Shown: positions 52,133-61,472, counted from the first letter of the stretch. The stretch is DNA of 64,000 nucleotides from an uncultured Flavobacteriales bacterium (GCA_905479915.1 CAJQOH010000013.1:1-64000); one strand, 5' to 3'. Numbers and translations are program-made. The notes: generated by a model not told the origin, from the sequence alone.

Positions 52133-52345
52133 GATAATTAATTGTTAGGGTTTTAATGGTTTCGAAAATAAATAAAAAAACAAAAAGAAATTTTATAAAA
52201 TGATAAACGGTTAAGAATGAGTATGAATAGAAAAAAAGTTGTTAAATATTTATGGAATATTAAAAGTAATAACATCTATAAAGCAAGAATTCTAATAAAG
52301 ACATGTTGATTTAATAATATTTACTTAATTTAAAACTTAGAAGCT

Positions 52346-53059
52346 ATGAAAAAACTAATAACATTATTAATAGGAATTTTCTTTATATCGAGCACTATTT
52401 TTGCTCAGTTAGGAGAAATAAAAGGAATTGTAAAAGATGAGAAAACAGGAGAGCCATTGCCTGGAGCAAATGTTTATATTGAAGTAGGTGGTGTTATGCA
52501 TGGAGCTGCTTCAGATGCGAATGGGAAGTATACAATAAAGCCGGTAAGGCCAGGTACTCATGCTGTTTATATTTCTGCATTAGGGTATAAAAAAGCTAAG
52601 ACTTATGATGTTTTAGTAACGTCAAGTAATATAGCTTATGTAAACTTTGATATGGATATGGTTGTTACTGAATTTGATGAGTTTGTGGTAGAGGAAAAAA
52701 TGCATGAAATCGATTTGATAAATAAATCTGAACCAGGGGTACAACATATTATCCCTAAAGAGTTTAAAAAGAATGTGCATAAAAATGATCCCTTAAAAGC
52801 AATAGAATCTATGTCAACTGGAGTTACTGTGGCTCCAAATGGAAAGGATGTTTATATAAGAGGGGCTAGGCCAATTTCAACTCAGTATATTACTGATGGA
52901 ATGAAATCTATTTCTGGAGAAATTGGAATACCTGGTATGGCAATAGGTAGTATCAAAGTTTATACTGGTGGTGTTCCAGCAATTTACGGAGATGTAACCG
53001 GTGGTGTAATTGTTGTAGAAACGACTAGCTATTTTGATTTAGCTCAACAATATAAATAG
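52346..53059 (+). CDS. Barrel-less TonB plug protein with carboxypeptidase-like domain
   Basis: 237 residues: signal peptide (MKKLITLLIGIFFI, ending near I-F-A-Q), a carboxypeptidase regulatory-like domain (about 24-110; G-I-V-K-D-E-K-T-G-E-P-L-P-G-A-N-V) and a TonB receptor plug domain (about 135-230; D-V-Y-I-R-G-A-R-P, Q-Y-I-T-D-G-M, Y-G-D-V-T-G-G-V-I). The reading frame ends right after the plug, so the 22-strand barrel of a real receptor is absent. No barrel gene follows; an ECF sigma factor begins 15 bases later. It may be a signalling or accessory plug in the periplasm, possibly acting on the sigma/anti-sigma pair. Confidence 0.85.
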   Translation: MKKLITLLIGIFFISSTIFAQLGEIKGIVKDEKTGEPLPGANVYIEVGGVMHGAASDANGKYTIKPVRPGTHAVYISALGYKKAKTYDVLVTSSNIAYVNFDMDMVVTEFDEFVVEEKMHEIDLINKSEPGVQHIIPKEFKKNVHKNDPLKAIESMSTGVTVAPNGKDVYIRGARPISTQYITDGMKSISGEIGIPGMAIGSIKVYTGGVPAIYGDVTGGVIVVETTSYFDLAQQYK

Positions 53060-53074
53060 GAAAGATCTCCATTG

Positions 53075-53653
53075 ATGCGATTATTTAAATCAAAAAATAT
53101 ACAATCCTTAACAGATAATGAGTTAATCATCAGGTATAAAAAATCTGATGATAACTCGTTAGTGGGAGAGTTGTATAAAAGGTATTCGCATTTGGTTTAT
53201 GGTGTTTGCCTTAAATATTTAAAAAATGAAGAGGGAAGTAAAGATGCTGTTTTACAAATATTTGAAAACTTATTGACAGATTTAAAAAAGCATGAAATAG
53301 CGAACTTTAAATCATGGTTGCATAGTGTTTCTCGTAATCATTGTTTAATGTATTTAAGGAAGCAACAAACACAACTTAAGAGGGTAAATGAGTACGAGGC
53401 AACTTATCAGCATGAGGAAACATTTCCTACACCTTTTGCAGTTGACGAAAAAGAAGAAAAAGAAATTGCGTTAACAAAGTTAGAAACCGCAATGTTGAGT
53501 TTAAAAGAGGAGCAACGCGTTTGCATTGAACTCTTCTTTTTAAAAGAAAAATGTTACAATGAAGTAGTTGAAATAACTGGTTACGATATAAAAAAAGTAA
53601 AGAGTTACATACAAAATGGAAAAAGAAATTTAGCCAACATTATGTTGGATTAA
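53075..53653 (+). CDS. RNA polymerase sigma factor, ECF family
   Basis: 192 residues from the ATG at 53075; the track start is a TTG one codon earlier. Region 2 (L-Y-K-R-Y-S-H-L-V-Y-G-V-C-L-K-Y, then K-S-W-L-H-S-V-S-R-N-H-C) and region 4 (C-Y-N-E-V-V-E-I-T-G-Y-D-I-K-K-V-K-S-Y-I-Q-N-G-K-R) are present, so it is a complete ECF sigma factor. It lies between the plug-only protein and the zinc anti-sigma/TPR protein with gaps of 15 and 12 bases, so the three form one operon and probably one signalling system. Confidence 0.92.
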   Translation: MRLFKSKNIQSLTDNELIIRYKKSDDNSLVGELYKRYSHLVYGVCLKYLKNEEGSKDAVLQIFENLLTDLKKHEIANFKSWLHSVSRNHCLMYLRKQQTQLKRVNEYEATYQHEETFPTPFAVDEKEEKEIALTKLETAMLSLKEEQRVCIELFFLKEKCYNEVVEITGYDIKKVKSYIQNGKRNLANIMLD

Positions 53654-53665
53654 TGAGATATTAAA

Positions 53666-54997
53666 ATGAAAGAATTACATAACCATATATTTTCGAACAC
53701 GACTTGCATCTCGAAAGAAACTATGCTTAGGTATATTAATAAGCAGCTTTCTAAAACTGAGTTACATGAGGTAGAAAAGCATATGCTCGATTGTGAGTTA
53801 TGTTCTGATGCTTATGCAGGAATGGAATATGCAGAAAATTCTTCTATACTTTTTGCAATAGATAATCAGATTGACAAAAGAGTAGTTGGAGGAAATTCAA
53901 AAACTACGCTTATGAGAAATTTGATGTTAGCAGCATCAGTTTTACTAATTGTTTTTGGGACATATTCTACGTTTAACTTTTTTAATAAAGCAGTAAATAC
54001 AGAAGCGGACTTAGCAATTATTGAACCAGTAGAAGTTTTAAATGAAGAACGAGTTGAACAGGATGAAACTGTTTTTGAAGATCTTTCTAATTCGCCTTTA
54101 GAAAGTGATACTGATAAAAAGAAAGAAGTAGAACCTATTGATACTAAAGAAAGATTGATAGCTGATAATAAGTACAAGATTGAAGAAACTAAGATAGTTC
54201 CTGTTCAAGAGAAGGTAACTGATTCAGAAGTCTTTGTAGAAGAATTGGTTGTTGTTGAGGGTGAGATACAAGAGGTTGAAATAGAGGAAGAAGAGCCAAC
54301 TATAGAAAGTGATGATTTTGCTAATAATGACTATTCCATTGAAAATGAATTGCTAAAAAAAGAAGAAAGTAGTAAAAACCGGAGCAAGAAGAAATCTATT
54401 GCTAGTGCACCAGCAAAATCATCAAACGAAAGTTTAGGAAATTCAAGAACTCGTAGAGCTCAAAATCAAAATGGAATTTTAATTATAGACTCATACAAGG
54501 TGATAGATTACCTTGAAGAATATCAACGAAAATATGACTTAGAAAGTGCTGCAGAACATCAGACAAAATCTATTCCTCCTGCATTTGAAAGTAAGGCTGA
54601 TAAGAATTTTGCTGAAAATAAAGATGAAGGAATAATTGTTGAAATTACTTATAAAGAGACTTTGGAAAAAGCCATTAAACTTTATAAGAATCAAAAATAT
54701 AGAGATGCAATTCAAGAGTTTGATATGATTTCAGCTAAACATCCTGAAGAAGTTAATGCTCAGTTTTACTCTGGATTATGTTTTTACCATTTGGGTCAGA
54801 ATGCTTCTGCAATAAAAAAGTTTGATTTTGTCTTAAAGAATATAAAAACTGAATTTAACGAGGAAACGCAATGGTATAAATCTTTGACCTTGATTAAAAT
54901 GAAAGATATTAAGAAAGCAAAAAAGTTGTTAAAATCAATTGTTCAGGAAGACGGATTTTATAAAGTTAAAGCAGAGGAAAAGTTGAGTGAATTATAA
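53666..54997 (+). CDS. Zinc-type anti-sigma factor with periplasmic TPR domain
   Basis: 443 residues. The N-terminal cytoplasmic part (1-75) has the ZAS pattern H39-x3-C43-x2-C46 (E-K-H-M-L-D-C-E-L-C) that binds zinc and clamps the sigma factor. One TM helix (about 83-103) follows, then a long acidic Glu/Lys/Ser-rich linker (105-320), and a C-terminal TPR-like helical domain (about 325-443; A-I-Q-E-F-D-M-I-S, Q-F-Y-S-G-L-C-F-Y-H-L-G, A-I-K-K-F-D-F-V). It would hold the ECF sigma inactive until the periplasmic TPR senses a partner, perhaps the plug protein. Its stop overlaps the convergent uracil-glycosylase gene by 6 bases. Confidence 0.82.
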   Translation: MKELHNHIFSNTTCISKETMLRYINKQLSKTELHEVEKHMLDCELCSDAYAGMEYAENSSILFAIDNQIDKRVVGGNSKTTLMRNLMLAASVLLIVFGTYSTFNFFNKAVNTEADLAIIEPVEVLNEERVEQDETVFEDLSNSPLESDTDKKKEVEPIDTKERLIADNKYKIEETKIVPVQEKVTDSEVFVEELVVVEGEIQEVEIEEEEPTIESDDFANNDYSIENELLKKEESSKNRSKKKSIASAPAKSSNESLGNSRTRRAQNQNGILIIDSYKVIDYLEEYQRKYDLESAAEHQTKSIPPAFESKADKNFAENKDEGIIVEITYKETLEKAIKLYKNQKYRDAIQEFDMISAKHPEEVNAQFYSGLCFYHLGQNASAIKKFDFVLKNIKTEFNEETQWYKSLTLIKMKDIKKAKKLLKSIVQEDGFYKVKAEEKLSEL

Positions 54998-55561
54998 TAT
55001 TCCTTCAACTACATATTTTAATTCTGGTAAAACTTCTTTTTCAAACCATTCATTTTTGGCTTTCCAAATGTTATTTCTTGGAGAAGGGTGAGGTAAAACA
55101 AAATACTTTGGGAGGTATTGTTTAAAGTTTCTCACTGTTTCTGTAAGGTTTTTTTGAGCACTTTTTCCAAGGTAATAATCTTGGGCATATTTTCCTATTA
55201 GAATTACTAATTCAACTTCATTCATTTGACTTAATACAGGGTTGTGCCATAGTGGAGCACATTCTTTACGAGGAGGTAAATCTCCAGATTTTCCTTTTCC
55301 AGGATAACAAAACCCCATAGGGATTAGTGCAATTTTTTTTGGGTTGTAAAAAGTTTCATTATCTATATTTAACCAATCTCTTAAGTTTTTTCCACTTTTA
55401 TCATCCCAAGGAATACCACTTTTGTGCACTGCAGCTCCTGGTGCTTGACCGATAATTACAATCTTACTTTCTTTGTGAGCAGTAAGAACTGGCCTTGGTC
55501 CAAATTCTAAATGATTGCTACATTCTTGACAATGAGCTATTTTTTGTAAAAGAGGTTTCAT
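54992..55561 (-). CDS. Uracil-DNA glycosylase family protein
   Basis: 189 residues of the UDG superfamily. The N-terminal C-Q-E-C-S pair, the water-activating motif I-I-G-Q-A-P-G, the second motif P-H-P-S-P-R-N-N near the C terminus and C-Y-P-G-K-G-K-S-G-D are visible. It resembles a short Bacteroidota clade of family 4/5-like UDGs; only two of the four cysteines expected for an Fe-S cluster are clear, so it may lack one. It would excise uracil or a similar damaged base. Its 3' end overlaps the TPR anti-sigma gene. Confidence 0.82.
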   Translation of the reverse strand: MKPLLQKIAHCQECSNHLEFGPRPVLTAHKESKIVIIGQAPGAAVHKSGIPWDDKSGKNLRDWLNIDNETFYNPKKIALIPMGFCYPGKGKSGDLPPRKECAPLWHNPVLSQMNEVELVILIGKYAQDYYLGKSAQKNLTETVRNFKQYLPKYFVLPHPSPRNNIWKAKNEWFEKEVLPELKYVVEGIL

Positions 55562-55574
55562 AATTGATTAAAAT

Positions 55575-55613
55575 AACAAAAGGGTTATCAATAATTTTGA
55601 TACCCCTTTTGTT
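55575..55613 (-). terminator. Terminator of the YHS/NTF2 operon
   Basis: AACAAAAGGGTTATCA...TTGATACCCCTTTTGTT, a long stem with one mismatch and a short T-rich tail on the minus strand, between the YHS gene and the glycosylase gene. Confidence 0.6.
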
Positions 55614-55627
55614 CCGTATTTCTATAA

Positions 55628-56101
55628 TTAGTTGTGTGTTTTACTCAACTTTTCCCAGTTATTATCTGCAGTGCTTTTTAATTTGTTATGGTTTTTTTCT
55701 GCCATCCATAATTGTTGAGCATCTAACTCTACATTGTATAAGTATAGGAAATATTTTCCATCTACTACAATAAATTTATTTGGATCAGTTCTAAATTTTG
55801 CTCCAGCGTAAATTCCAAAAGCACAAAAACCACCATACTGAGGGAGATATTTTGTAGGATTTTTATCAAAACTAGCTTTTTGTTCTTTTGATGTAAAATA
55901 GTATGCTATTTTGTTATGTTCTGATTTGAAGTTTTTATTACCTATTTGTGCTAAGTTTAAATCTAAGTAAGAGACAGGACTGTAACCTTGTAAAGCAATG
56001 TTGCTATTGTCTATATTGTTGGCCGTTTTATTTTGAGCAAATGTTGTCGTTGTTATTAATAATGCAATTATTGCTATTGTTAGTTTTACTGTATTTTTCA
56101 T
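55628..56101 (-). CDS. Exported YHS-domain protein
   Basis: 157 residues: signal peptide (MKNTVKLTIAIIALL, ending near T-F-A-Q) and a YHS-like domain (about 33-135; A-L-Q-G-Y-S-P-V-S-Y, I-A-Y-Y-F-T-S-K-E-Q-K-A-S-F-D-K-N-P, P-Q-Y-G-G-F-C-A-F-G). The family is often linked to metal binding and appears near copper or heavy-metal genes, but the usual Cys cluster is not complete here (one Cys in G-G-F-C-A-F). Function unknown. It follows the NTF2-like gene by 32 bases on the same strand. Confidence 0.85.
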   Translation of the reverse strand: MKNTVKLTIAIIALLITTTTFAQNKTANNIDNSNIALQGYSPVSYLDLNLAQIGNKNFKSEHNKIAYYFTSKEQKASFDKNPTKYLPQYGGFCAFGIYAGAKFRTDPNKFIVVDGKYFLYLYNVELDAQQLWMAEKNHNKLKSTADNNWEKLSKTHN

Positions 56102-56133
56102 AATGTTTGTAATTTATTTATTGTTTATAAAAT

Positions 56134-56487
56134 TTATTCTGCGTTAAAATATTCTTCTTGAACTACTAGTCCTTGGTCATTCCAAACTCTACGAATTATT
56201 TCATGCCAATAAATTTTACTGCCATCTTTCATATTGAAATCAAAAGTGAATTCTGAAGCAGAAATATTTCCATCTACAATAGAATGGTGGTGTGTAATTC
56301 CGTTTACTTTTTCAATAGCTCCGGCAAATCCTTCCATTTTGGAAATCATTTCAGATTTGCCTGTTGTACCTCCTTTACCATAGTCTTTTGTGATTACATT
56401 ATCTGCAAAAAAGCCTTTTACAGCATCTACAATTGCACCAGTGCTTACTACGGTATCAATTTTTGTTACTTGTTCTCTAATATCCAT
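56134..56487 (-). CDS. SnoaL/NTF2-like small protein
   Basis: 117 residues, no signal peptide. The pattern V-K-G-F-F-A-D-N-V, a glycine-rich loop, S-E-F-T-F-D-F-N-M and W-H-E-I-I-R-R-V-W-N is that of the cone-shaped NTF2-like fold, used by steroid isomerases and many small stress-related proteins. The ligand is unknown. It heads a two-gene unit with the YHS protein and lies 73 bases downstream of the AraC-type regulator on the same strand, so that regulator may control it. Confidence 0.75.
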   Translation of the reverse strand: MDIREQVTKIDTVVSTGAIVDAVKGFFADNVITKDYGKGGTTGKSEMISKMEGFAGAIEKVNGITHHHSIVDGNISASEFTFDFNMKDGSKIYWHEIIRRVWNDQGLVVQEEYFNAE

Positions 56488-56560
56488 TATTTTTGTTTTA
56501 GTGAATTAATACACTACAAAGATGGATGGATCGAGTTGTTAAAAGGCTACAAAAAAGGCG

Positions 56561-57616
56561 CTATAAGTTGGACTTTTGTTTTTGAAAGCTGGTTGGTGTT
56601 AATCCGGTATAGTGTTTAAAGAAACTAGAGAAATGGTTGGCTTCTTCAAAGTGGAGATAATCTGCAATAGACTGAATGTTTTCTCCATTTAACAACATTA
56701 ATTTGGCAGTATTTATTATTTCTAATCTAATTAATTGACCCAACGAAGTATTCATTTTAGATTGAACTTTCTTAGAGAGGCTTTTAACAGATAGGTTTAC
56801 TTTATCTGCATAAAAATTAAGGTTTCTTTCTTTGTTGTGATGTTCTTTTAGTAGTGCAAGAATATCTTGAGAGAAGAGGTCACGATTTTTATAATCAAAG
56901 TTTTCTCTAAATTGAATAGGGTTTTGTCCAAGAGATTTTTTAAATACTCGATTAAAATAAGCAACATCTTTAAAGCCTAATTCAAAAGCAATTTCTTGAA
57001 TGTTTTTATCCGTAAATGCAATTTCCTTTTGACTCTCTACAAGCCTTTTAGAGTTCATTAAGTTTTTTACAGATAACCCAATTTTATCTTTAATTAATGC
57101 TTGAGAGTTGTATCCTTTCTCATTAATTAGTTTAGCCAAATCAACATTGGTAAGACGGTTTTGAAACTCTTTGTCTATGATATCTTTAATGTCAAAAATT
57201 ACTTGATATTCTTCTTTATTTGCTTTAAATGGATTTTGCCAATACCATTGTTTTGATGAAAGGTCAATAATATCAGCAGTATTTTTTGTGGTGATGGATT
57301 TAGACAAGAATTTTTGACAATCTTCACATTCCATCAAGTCAATGTATCCTAATGAAATTATATGTTTGAATAAAACACGTACTTCATTGTTGTAAAATTG
57401 TTCTTTATTCTCAAATTCAATTTTTCGAATAGTAAAGTTGTCAGATAAAAATTTAATGTACTGTCCTTTTTCAAGAAATATAGCTTTGTCTTGCCAATCA
57501 AAATAGTTTTTAAAGTCAACCTGAATAGATCCTGAACCCGATAGGATATGTATTAAAGTATGGTTTTCAATAAAGTAAACCTTGTTGAGCTCTGGATTTA
57601 ATTTTTCAACTATCAA
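56561..57616 (-). CDS. Transcription factor with two tandem AraC-type DNA-binding domains
   Basis: 351 residues. Residues 1 to about 100 look like a cupin-type sensor (E-N-H-T-L-I-H-I-L-S-G-S-G), with two Cys in M-E-C-E-D-C. Two AraC helix-turn-helix domains follow: about 150-240 (I-Q-E-I-A-F-E-L-G-F-K-D-V-A-Y-F-N-R-V-F-K-K) and about 252-347 (I-Q-S-I-A-D-Y-L-H-F-E-E-A-N-H-F-S-S-F-F-K-H-Y). Most AraC proteins have only one. The start is a TTG overlapping the end of the upstream glycosyltransferase by 11 bases; an in-frame TAA just before it leaves no other start. Likely target is the NTF2-like gene downstream. Confidence 0.85.
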   Translation of the reverse strand: MIVEKLNPELNKVYFIENHTLIHILSGSGSIQVDFKNYFDWQDKAIFLEKGQYIKFLSDNFTIRKIEFENKEQFYNNEVRVLFKHIISLGYIDLMECEDCQKFLSKSITTKNTADIIDLSSKQWYWQNPFKANKEEYQVIFDIKDIIDKEFQNRLTNVDLAKLINEKGYNSQALIKDKIGLSVKNLMNSKRLVESQKEIAFTDKNIQEIAFELGFKDVAYFNRVFKKSLGQNPIQFRENFDYKNRDLFSQDILALLKEHHNKERNLNFYADKVNLSVKSLSKKVQSKMNTSLGQLIRLEIINTAKLMLLNGENIQSIADYLHFEEANHFSSFFKHYTGLTPTSFQKQKSNL

Positions 57617-58727
57617 TGGTTTCCATAATTTTTAGAAAACTATTTTCATTAGAATATTCTCGAGTTAGAAGTACTTTTCGAGCTTCAATTTCTTCATCTG
57701 TAATTTCAATATTAAACGTTTCTTGAATTACTTTTTTTAACTCTGTAATATTGGCATCCATCAAACAGATTTTACCTAATGAAGTTCCTTCAACCATTTT
57801 AGGGTTGACGATACAATGTCTACCATTATAAAGTACGTTCAGTAACTTTAATTTTAAACCAGTAGCTTGAGCAGTATGCAATAGATTGATTTGAGCATCT
57901 TGAATAAGTTCAGTCATTTCCTTATCGGTAGGATTCTGAATTAATTCAATATTGGGATACTTTTTAACTAGGTTAATTAAATCTTTAGTGGGATTTAGTC
58001 CCGCAATCTTTAAAGGAAGAGAACTGTCATTGAAAAGCTTCTTAATGATAAATTGAGCGGCATTATTATTTTCAGCAACACTTAAATTTCCGTGATACAA
58101 GATATATTTTCCTTTACCTTTTTTGATATTAACACTTTCACCAGAATGGAAACTAGGTACAAAAAGTGTTTTGTTATTTGGGTATTTGTTTTGGAAATGT
58201 TTTAAATCAGTTAATGAAACAACACAAATAGCATTTGCATGTTGAACAATTGATTCAAATTTTTCTAATTTTTTTGCTTCAGAAGTATAATATTTCTTTT
58301 TTAAGACATTTTTTTCAGCCTTTGCCAAATGATTATAGTAATCATGTTCGATATTACTTTCTCTAAATATTTTAAAACGATTTGCAAAAGCTTTGTCATC
58401 AAGTAAGAAACAAGAATGTAAACCTTCAAACAAAATTGGAAAATCATTTTTTAAAAGATTTTCTCTAAGTCGTTTCGATGTCCTAGATTTAATAATATAT
58501 GGAGTAGTAGAAATTTGAGACCCCACACCAGTTTTCCTTTTATAATAATTTACTGAAGTACAGTATTTGTTTAATTCTACTTGTTCTCCTCTTCCGTATT
58601 CAAAACAATGTAAATGAATTTTAATTCCTTTACTATGAAAATGTTTTATTTTATAAAAAACATCAATTACTCCTCCATAGTTTGCAGGAAAAGGCACGTC
58701 AAATGATATGATATTAATTTCAGTCAA
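57606..58727 (-). CDS. Glycosyltransferase (GT-B fold)
   Basis: About 373 residues. It starts I-N-I-I-S-F-D-V-P-F-P-A-N-Y-G-G-V-I-D, the N-terminal motif of family 1/4 GT-B enzymes, and ends with a weak E-x7-E-like region near T-G-L-K-L-K. No ATG is available: the track uses a TTG at 58739, but the TTG at 58727 fits the family better. It overlaps the upstream glycosyltransferase at 58720 and the AraC gene downstream, so translation is chained. It probably adds a sugar to a surface glycan; the substrate is unknown. Confidence 0.75.
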   Translation of the reverse strand: MTEINIISFDVPFPANYGGVIDVFYKIKHFHSKGIKIHLHCFEYGRGEQVELNKYCTSVNYYKRKTGVGSQISTTPYIIKSRTSKRLRENLLKNDFPILFEGLHSCFLLDDKAFANRFKIFRESNIEHDYYNHLAKAEKNVLKKKYYTSEAKKLEKFESIVQHANAICVVSLTDLKHFQNKYPNNKTLFVPSFHSGESVNIKKGKGKYILYHGNLSVAENNNAAQFIIKKLFNDSSLPLKIAGLNPTKDLINLVKKYPNIELIQNPTDKEMTELIQDAQINLLHTAQATGLKLKLLNVLYNGRHCIVNPKMVEGTSLGKICLMDANITELKKVIQETFNIEITDEEIEARKVLLTREYSNENSFLKIMETIDS

Positions 58728-59817
58728 AGAGATTTGCAATTACGTGTTTTTCTTGCTCCCAATTTAATTCTAACGCTGCTTTTTTTGCATTTTCTTTCCA
58801 AATATTCATTTGCTGTTTATCATTTAGCATAGAATTGATCTTTTCAGCAATGTGTTTAGGATCATGCTTTTCTATAGATTCTCCCAATTGATAGTGATGA
58901 ACCAGACTTTTCATTTCTGGTAAGTAAGAGACTAGTACAGGAAGTTCTGCTTGGATGTAATTGAATAATTTATTGGGTAATGCAAAACGATAATTTAACC
59001 CCATATCTTCTTCTAAACTCAAACCTAAATCGGCCTGTTGAGTATACCCGTGAAGTTTTTCTAAAGGAATTTCTCCTAGCATTTTAACTTTATCTTCTAA
59101 TTTTAAAGCAATAATTAATTGTTGAATTTCATCAGAAATATCTCCATAACCAGCAATGTACAAATAGGTGTTTTCTAGATTTTTCATGGCTTTAACCATA
59201 TATTCAATACCTCTATTTACATTTATTGCTCCTTGATATATTATTATTCTTTTTCCTTCAACCTTAATGTTCTCTACGTCAACAATGTGTTTATTTAAAG
59301 CTGGTACATTTCTTAATAATTTCACATCAATTTTATACTCTTTTTTGTAAAGTTCTGCAATTGACGAGCTCACAGTTAAAACATGTTTTAATTTTGGAAG
59401 TATATTACGTTCAATTCGTTTCCAAAACCATTGTACTTTTGGTCTATTAACTAGTTCAGGAACTTCTGTGAAATACTCATGGCTATCAAATACTAGCTTT
59501 TTATTTTTCCATTTAGAAACAATATAGTTTGCCCATAATGTATCTAAATCATTACTCCATAATGCATCACTTTTATTAAAGAGTAAAAAGAAAAATAATT
59601 TGATATTGTAATTGGCATAAAATAAAGGCCCTTTATTAAACCATAAATTAAACCGTTTGGTTTGATAAGAACGAGTTACCTTTTTGCTGTGAGGAAGTAC
59701 TCTCCCAACCAAAAGAACATCAAATTTAAGTTCTAGTAGTGTGTTACAAATTTTATCTACTCGCTGGTCGGTAGATAAATCATTGGTCACAGAAACTATT
59801 ATTTTTCGTTTTGACAT
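58720..59817 (-). CDS. Glycosyltransferase family 4 (GT-B fold)
   Basis: 365 residues. The N-terminal half starts I-I-V-S-V-T-N-D-L-S-T-D-Q-R-V-D-K (a common start in Bacteroidota transferases), the middle holds V-F-D-S-H-E-Y-F-T-E-V-P-E-L-V, and the nucleotide-sugar-binding half contains I-I-Y-Q-G-A-I-N-V-N-R-G and L-G-L-S-L-E-E-D-M-G-L-N-Y. It is a cytoplasmic transferase of unknown acceptor and the first gene of an operon with a second transferase and the double-AraC regulator. It is divergent from ddl. Confidence 0.85.
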   Translation of the reverse strand: MSKRKIIVSVTNDLSTDQRVDKICNTLLELKFDVLLVGRVLPHSKKVTRSYQTKRFNLWFNKGPLFYANYNIKLFFFLLFNKSDALWSNDLDTLWANYIVSKWKNKKLVFDSHEYFTEVPELVNRPKVQWFWKRIERNILPKLKHVLTVSSSIAELYKKEYKIDVKLLRNVPALNKHIVDVENIKVEGKRIIIYQGAINVNRGIEYMVKAMKNLENTYLYIAGYGDISDEIQQLIIALKLEDKVKMLGEIPLEKLHGYTQQADLGLSLEEDMGLNYRFALPNKLFNYIQAELPVLVSYLPEMKSLVHHYQLGESIEKHDPKHIAEKINSMLNDKQQMNIWKENAKKAALELNWEQEKHVIANLFD

Positions 59818-59909
59818 CGAGCGTAAAAATAACTCATAAATACAAACCTATCAACAATAGAATATGAATATTATTTTATTTGTAATAAAGAAATAGTGTG
59901 GTATTAAAA

Positions 59910-59917
59910 TAAATTTG
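59910..59917 (+). promoter_or_regulatory. -7 element of ddl
   Basis: TAAATTTG matches TAnnTTTG exactly, 20 bases before the ATG at 59938. No TTG at the proper -33 distance. Confidence 0.45.
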
Positions 59918-59937
59918 AAGAAGAAAATCTTATAAGA

Positions 59938-60891
59938 ATGAAAAATGTTGCAATAATTGAGGGAGGCTATAGTCATGAGAAAATAATTTCTCTACAAAGT
60001 GCTGAAACTGTTTATCAAAATATTGATAGAGAAAAGTATAACCCAATTAAGGTAAGGATAGATGAAGAAGGATGGTTTGCTTATGAAGGTGATAAAAAAG
60101 TAGAAATAAACCGGACTGATTTTTCATACAACAGTATTAAGTTTGATATAGCTTTTATTGTAATACATGGTACACCTGGGGAGGATGGTAAATTACAAGC
60201 ATATTTTGATATGTTAAATATTCCTTATTCTACGTGTAGTCATTTAGCTGCTACTATTACATTTAATAAATTTGTTTGTAATCAATATTTAAAAACTTTT
60301 GGAATTAAAGTAGCTGATGCTGTTTTAATTCGTGAGAGTGATACAGTGAATACTGCTGAAATTGTTGAGAAAGTTGGTTTGCCTTGTTTTGTGAAACCTA
60401 ATGATGGAGGGAGTAGTTTTGGAATAACTAAAGTTCAAAATAAAAATGAGTTAGAACCTGCAATTAAGTTAGCATTGGAACATGGAACACAGGCAATTAT
60501 TGAAAGTTTTATGAGTGGGAGAGAAGTTACCAATGGGATTTATAAAAATAAAAACGAAATAATTACTTTGCCTATTACAGAAATAGTTACAACTAACGAT
60601 TTTTTTGATTTTGATGCTAAATATAAGGGAGAATCAGATGAGATTACTCCTGCTGATTTAACAGAAGATATTGTTAATAGCGTAAAAGATGTAACAAAAC
60701 AGATTTTTGAAATATTGGATTTAAAAGGAATAGCTCGTGCTGACTATATTTTACAAGATGGAGAGCCTTATTTAATAGAAATTAATACAGTTCCAGGATT
60801 ATCTAAAGAGAGTTTAATACCTCAGATGGCAGCTCATGAAGGTATTTCCTTAAAACAACTATTTAATGAGGTGTTGGAGGTTATAGATTAG
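59938..60891 (+). CDS. ddl: D-alanine--D-alanine ligase
   Basis: 317 residues, ATP-grasp enzyme making the D-Ala-D-Ala dipeptide for peptidoglycan. The N-terminal [11 protein letters not shown], the P-G-E-D-G-K-L-Q loop, the lid [10 protein letters not shown] and the Mg/ATP site A-R-A-D-Y...[10 protein letters not shown] are all visible. Length is slightly short (usual 330-360) but the domains are complete. Its last bases overlap the end of the convergent rdgB gene by 11 bases. Confidence 0.95.
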   Translation: MKNVAIIEGGYSHEKIISLQSAETVYQNIDREKYNPIKVRIDEEGWFAYEGDKKVEINRTDFSYNSIKFDIAFIVIHGTPGEDGKLQAYFDMLNIPYSTCSHLAATITFNKFVCNQYLKTFGIKVADAVLIRESDTVNTAEIVEKVGLPCFVKPNDGGSSFGITKVQNKNELEPAIKLALEHGTQAIIESFMSGREVTNGIYKNKNEIITLPITEIVTTNDFFDFDAKYKGESDEITPADLTEDIVNSVKDVTKQIFEILDLKGIARADYILQDGEPYLIEINTVPGLSKESLIPQMAAHEGISLKQLFNEVLEVID

Positions 60892-61456
60892 AGAGATGTT
60901 CTATTAATTTATTAGTTGCTTTTCCTCTGTGACTGATTTTATTTTTTTCTTCTAAACTCATCTCAGAAAAGGTGATGTTATGGTTTTCAGGTTTGAAGAT
61001 TGGATCATAACCAAACCCTTCTAGACCACTTTTTTCTGTAGTAATTTCTCCTTTAGCAATTCCTTCTAATAATGTTTCTTTACCATCAATAATTAATGCG
61101 ATAACAGTTTTGAAATGAGCATTTCTATTGGGTTTATTTTCTAAATTTTTGAGAACTTTATTCATGTTGTCATGAGCATCTCGTTGAGGTCCAGCATATC
61201 GAGCTGAGTAAATTCCAGGTTCACCATTTAGTGTTTCTATTTCTAAACCAGTATCATCTGCAAAACAATTATATCCGTAATTATCATATACATATTTCGC
61301 TTTTTGCAATGCGTTACCGGCAATTGTATCGGAAGTTTCTGGAATATCTTCTTTACAGTTGATATCTTCTAAGCTTAATAAATTTACAGAATCATTAAGT
61401 AGACTTTTGATTTCTTTAATTTTATTGCTGTTATTTGTTGCGAAAACTAATTTCAT
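60881..61456 (-). CDS. rdgB: Non-canonical purine NTP pyrophosphatase (RdgB/HAM1)
   Basis: 191 residues, cleaning the nucleotide pool of ITP and XTP. Typical motifs are [14 protein letters not shown] at the N terminus (substrate-binding), F-A-D-D-T-G-L-E-I in the middle, [12 protein letters not shown], and [10 protein letters not shown] near the C terminus, then S-H-R-G-K-A. Complete. It diverges from the membrane-protein gene with only 16 bases between the start codons. Confidence 0.96.
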   Translation of the reverse strand: MKLVFATNNSNKIKEIKSLLNDSVNLLSLEDINCKEDIPETSDTIAGNALQKAKYVYDNYGYNCFADDTGLEIETLNGEPGIYSARYAGPQRDAHDNMNKVLKNLENKPNRNAHFKTVIALIIDGKETLLEGIAKGEITTEKSGLEGFGYDPIFKPENHNITFSEMSLEEKNKISHRGKATNKLIEHLSNL

Positions 61457-61472
61457 AGATGATTTTGATATA

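Noticed and set aside
61359-61472. Longer start for membrane protein copy 1
   Set aside because: It reads antisense through rdgB and no related N terminus is found in copy 2.
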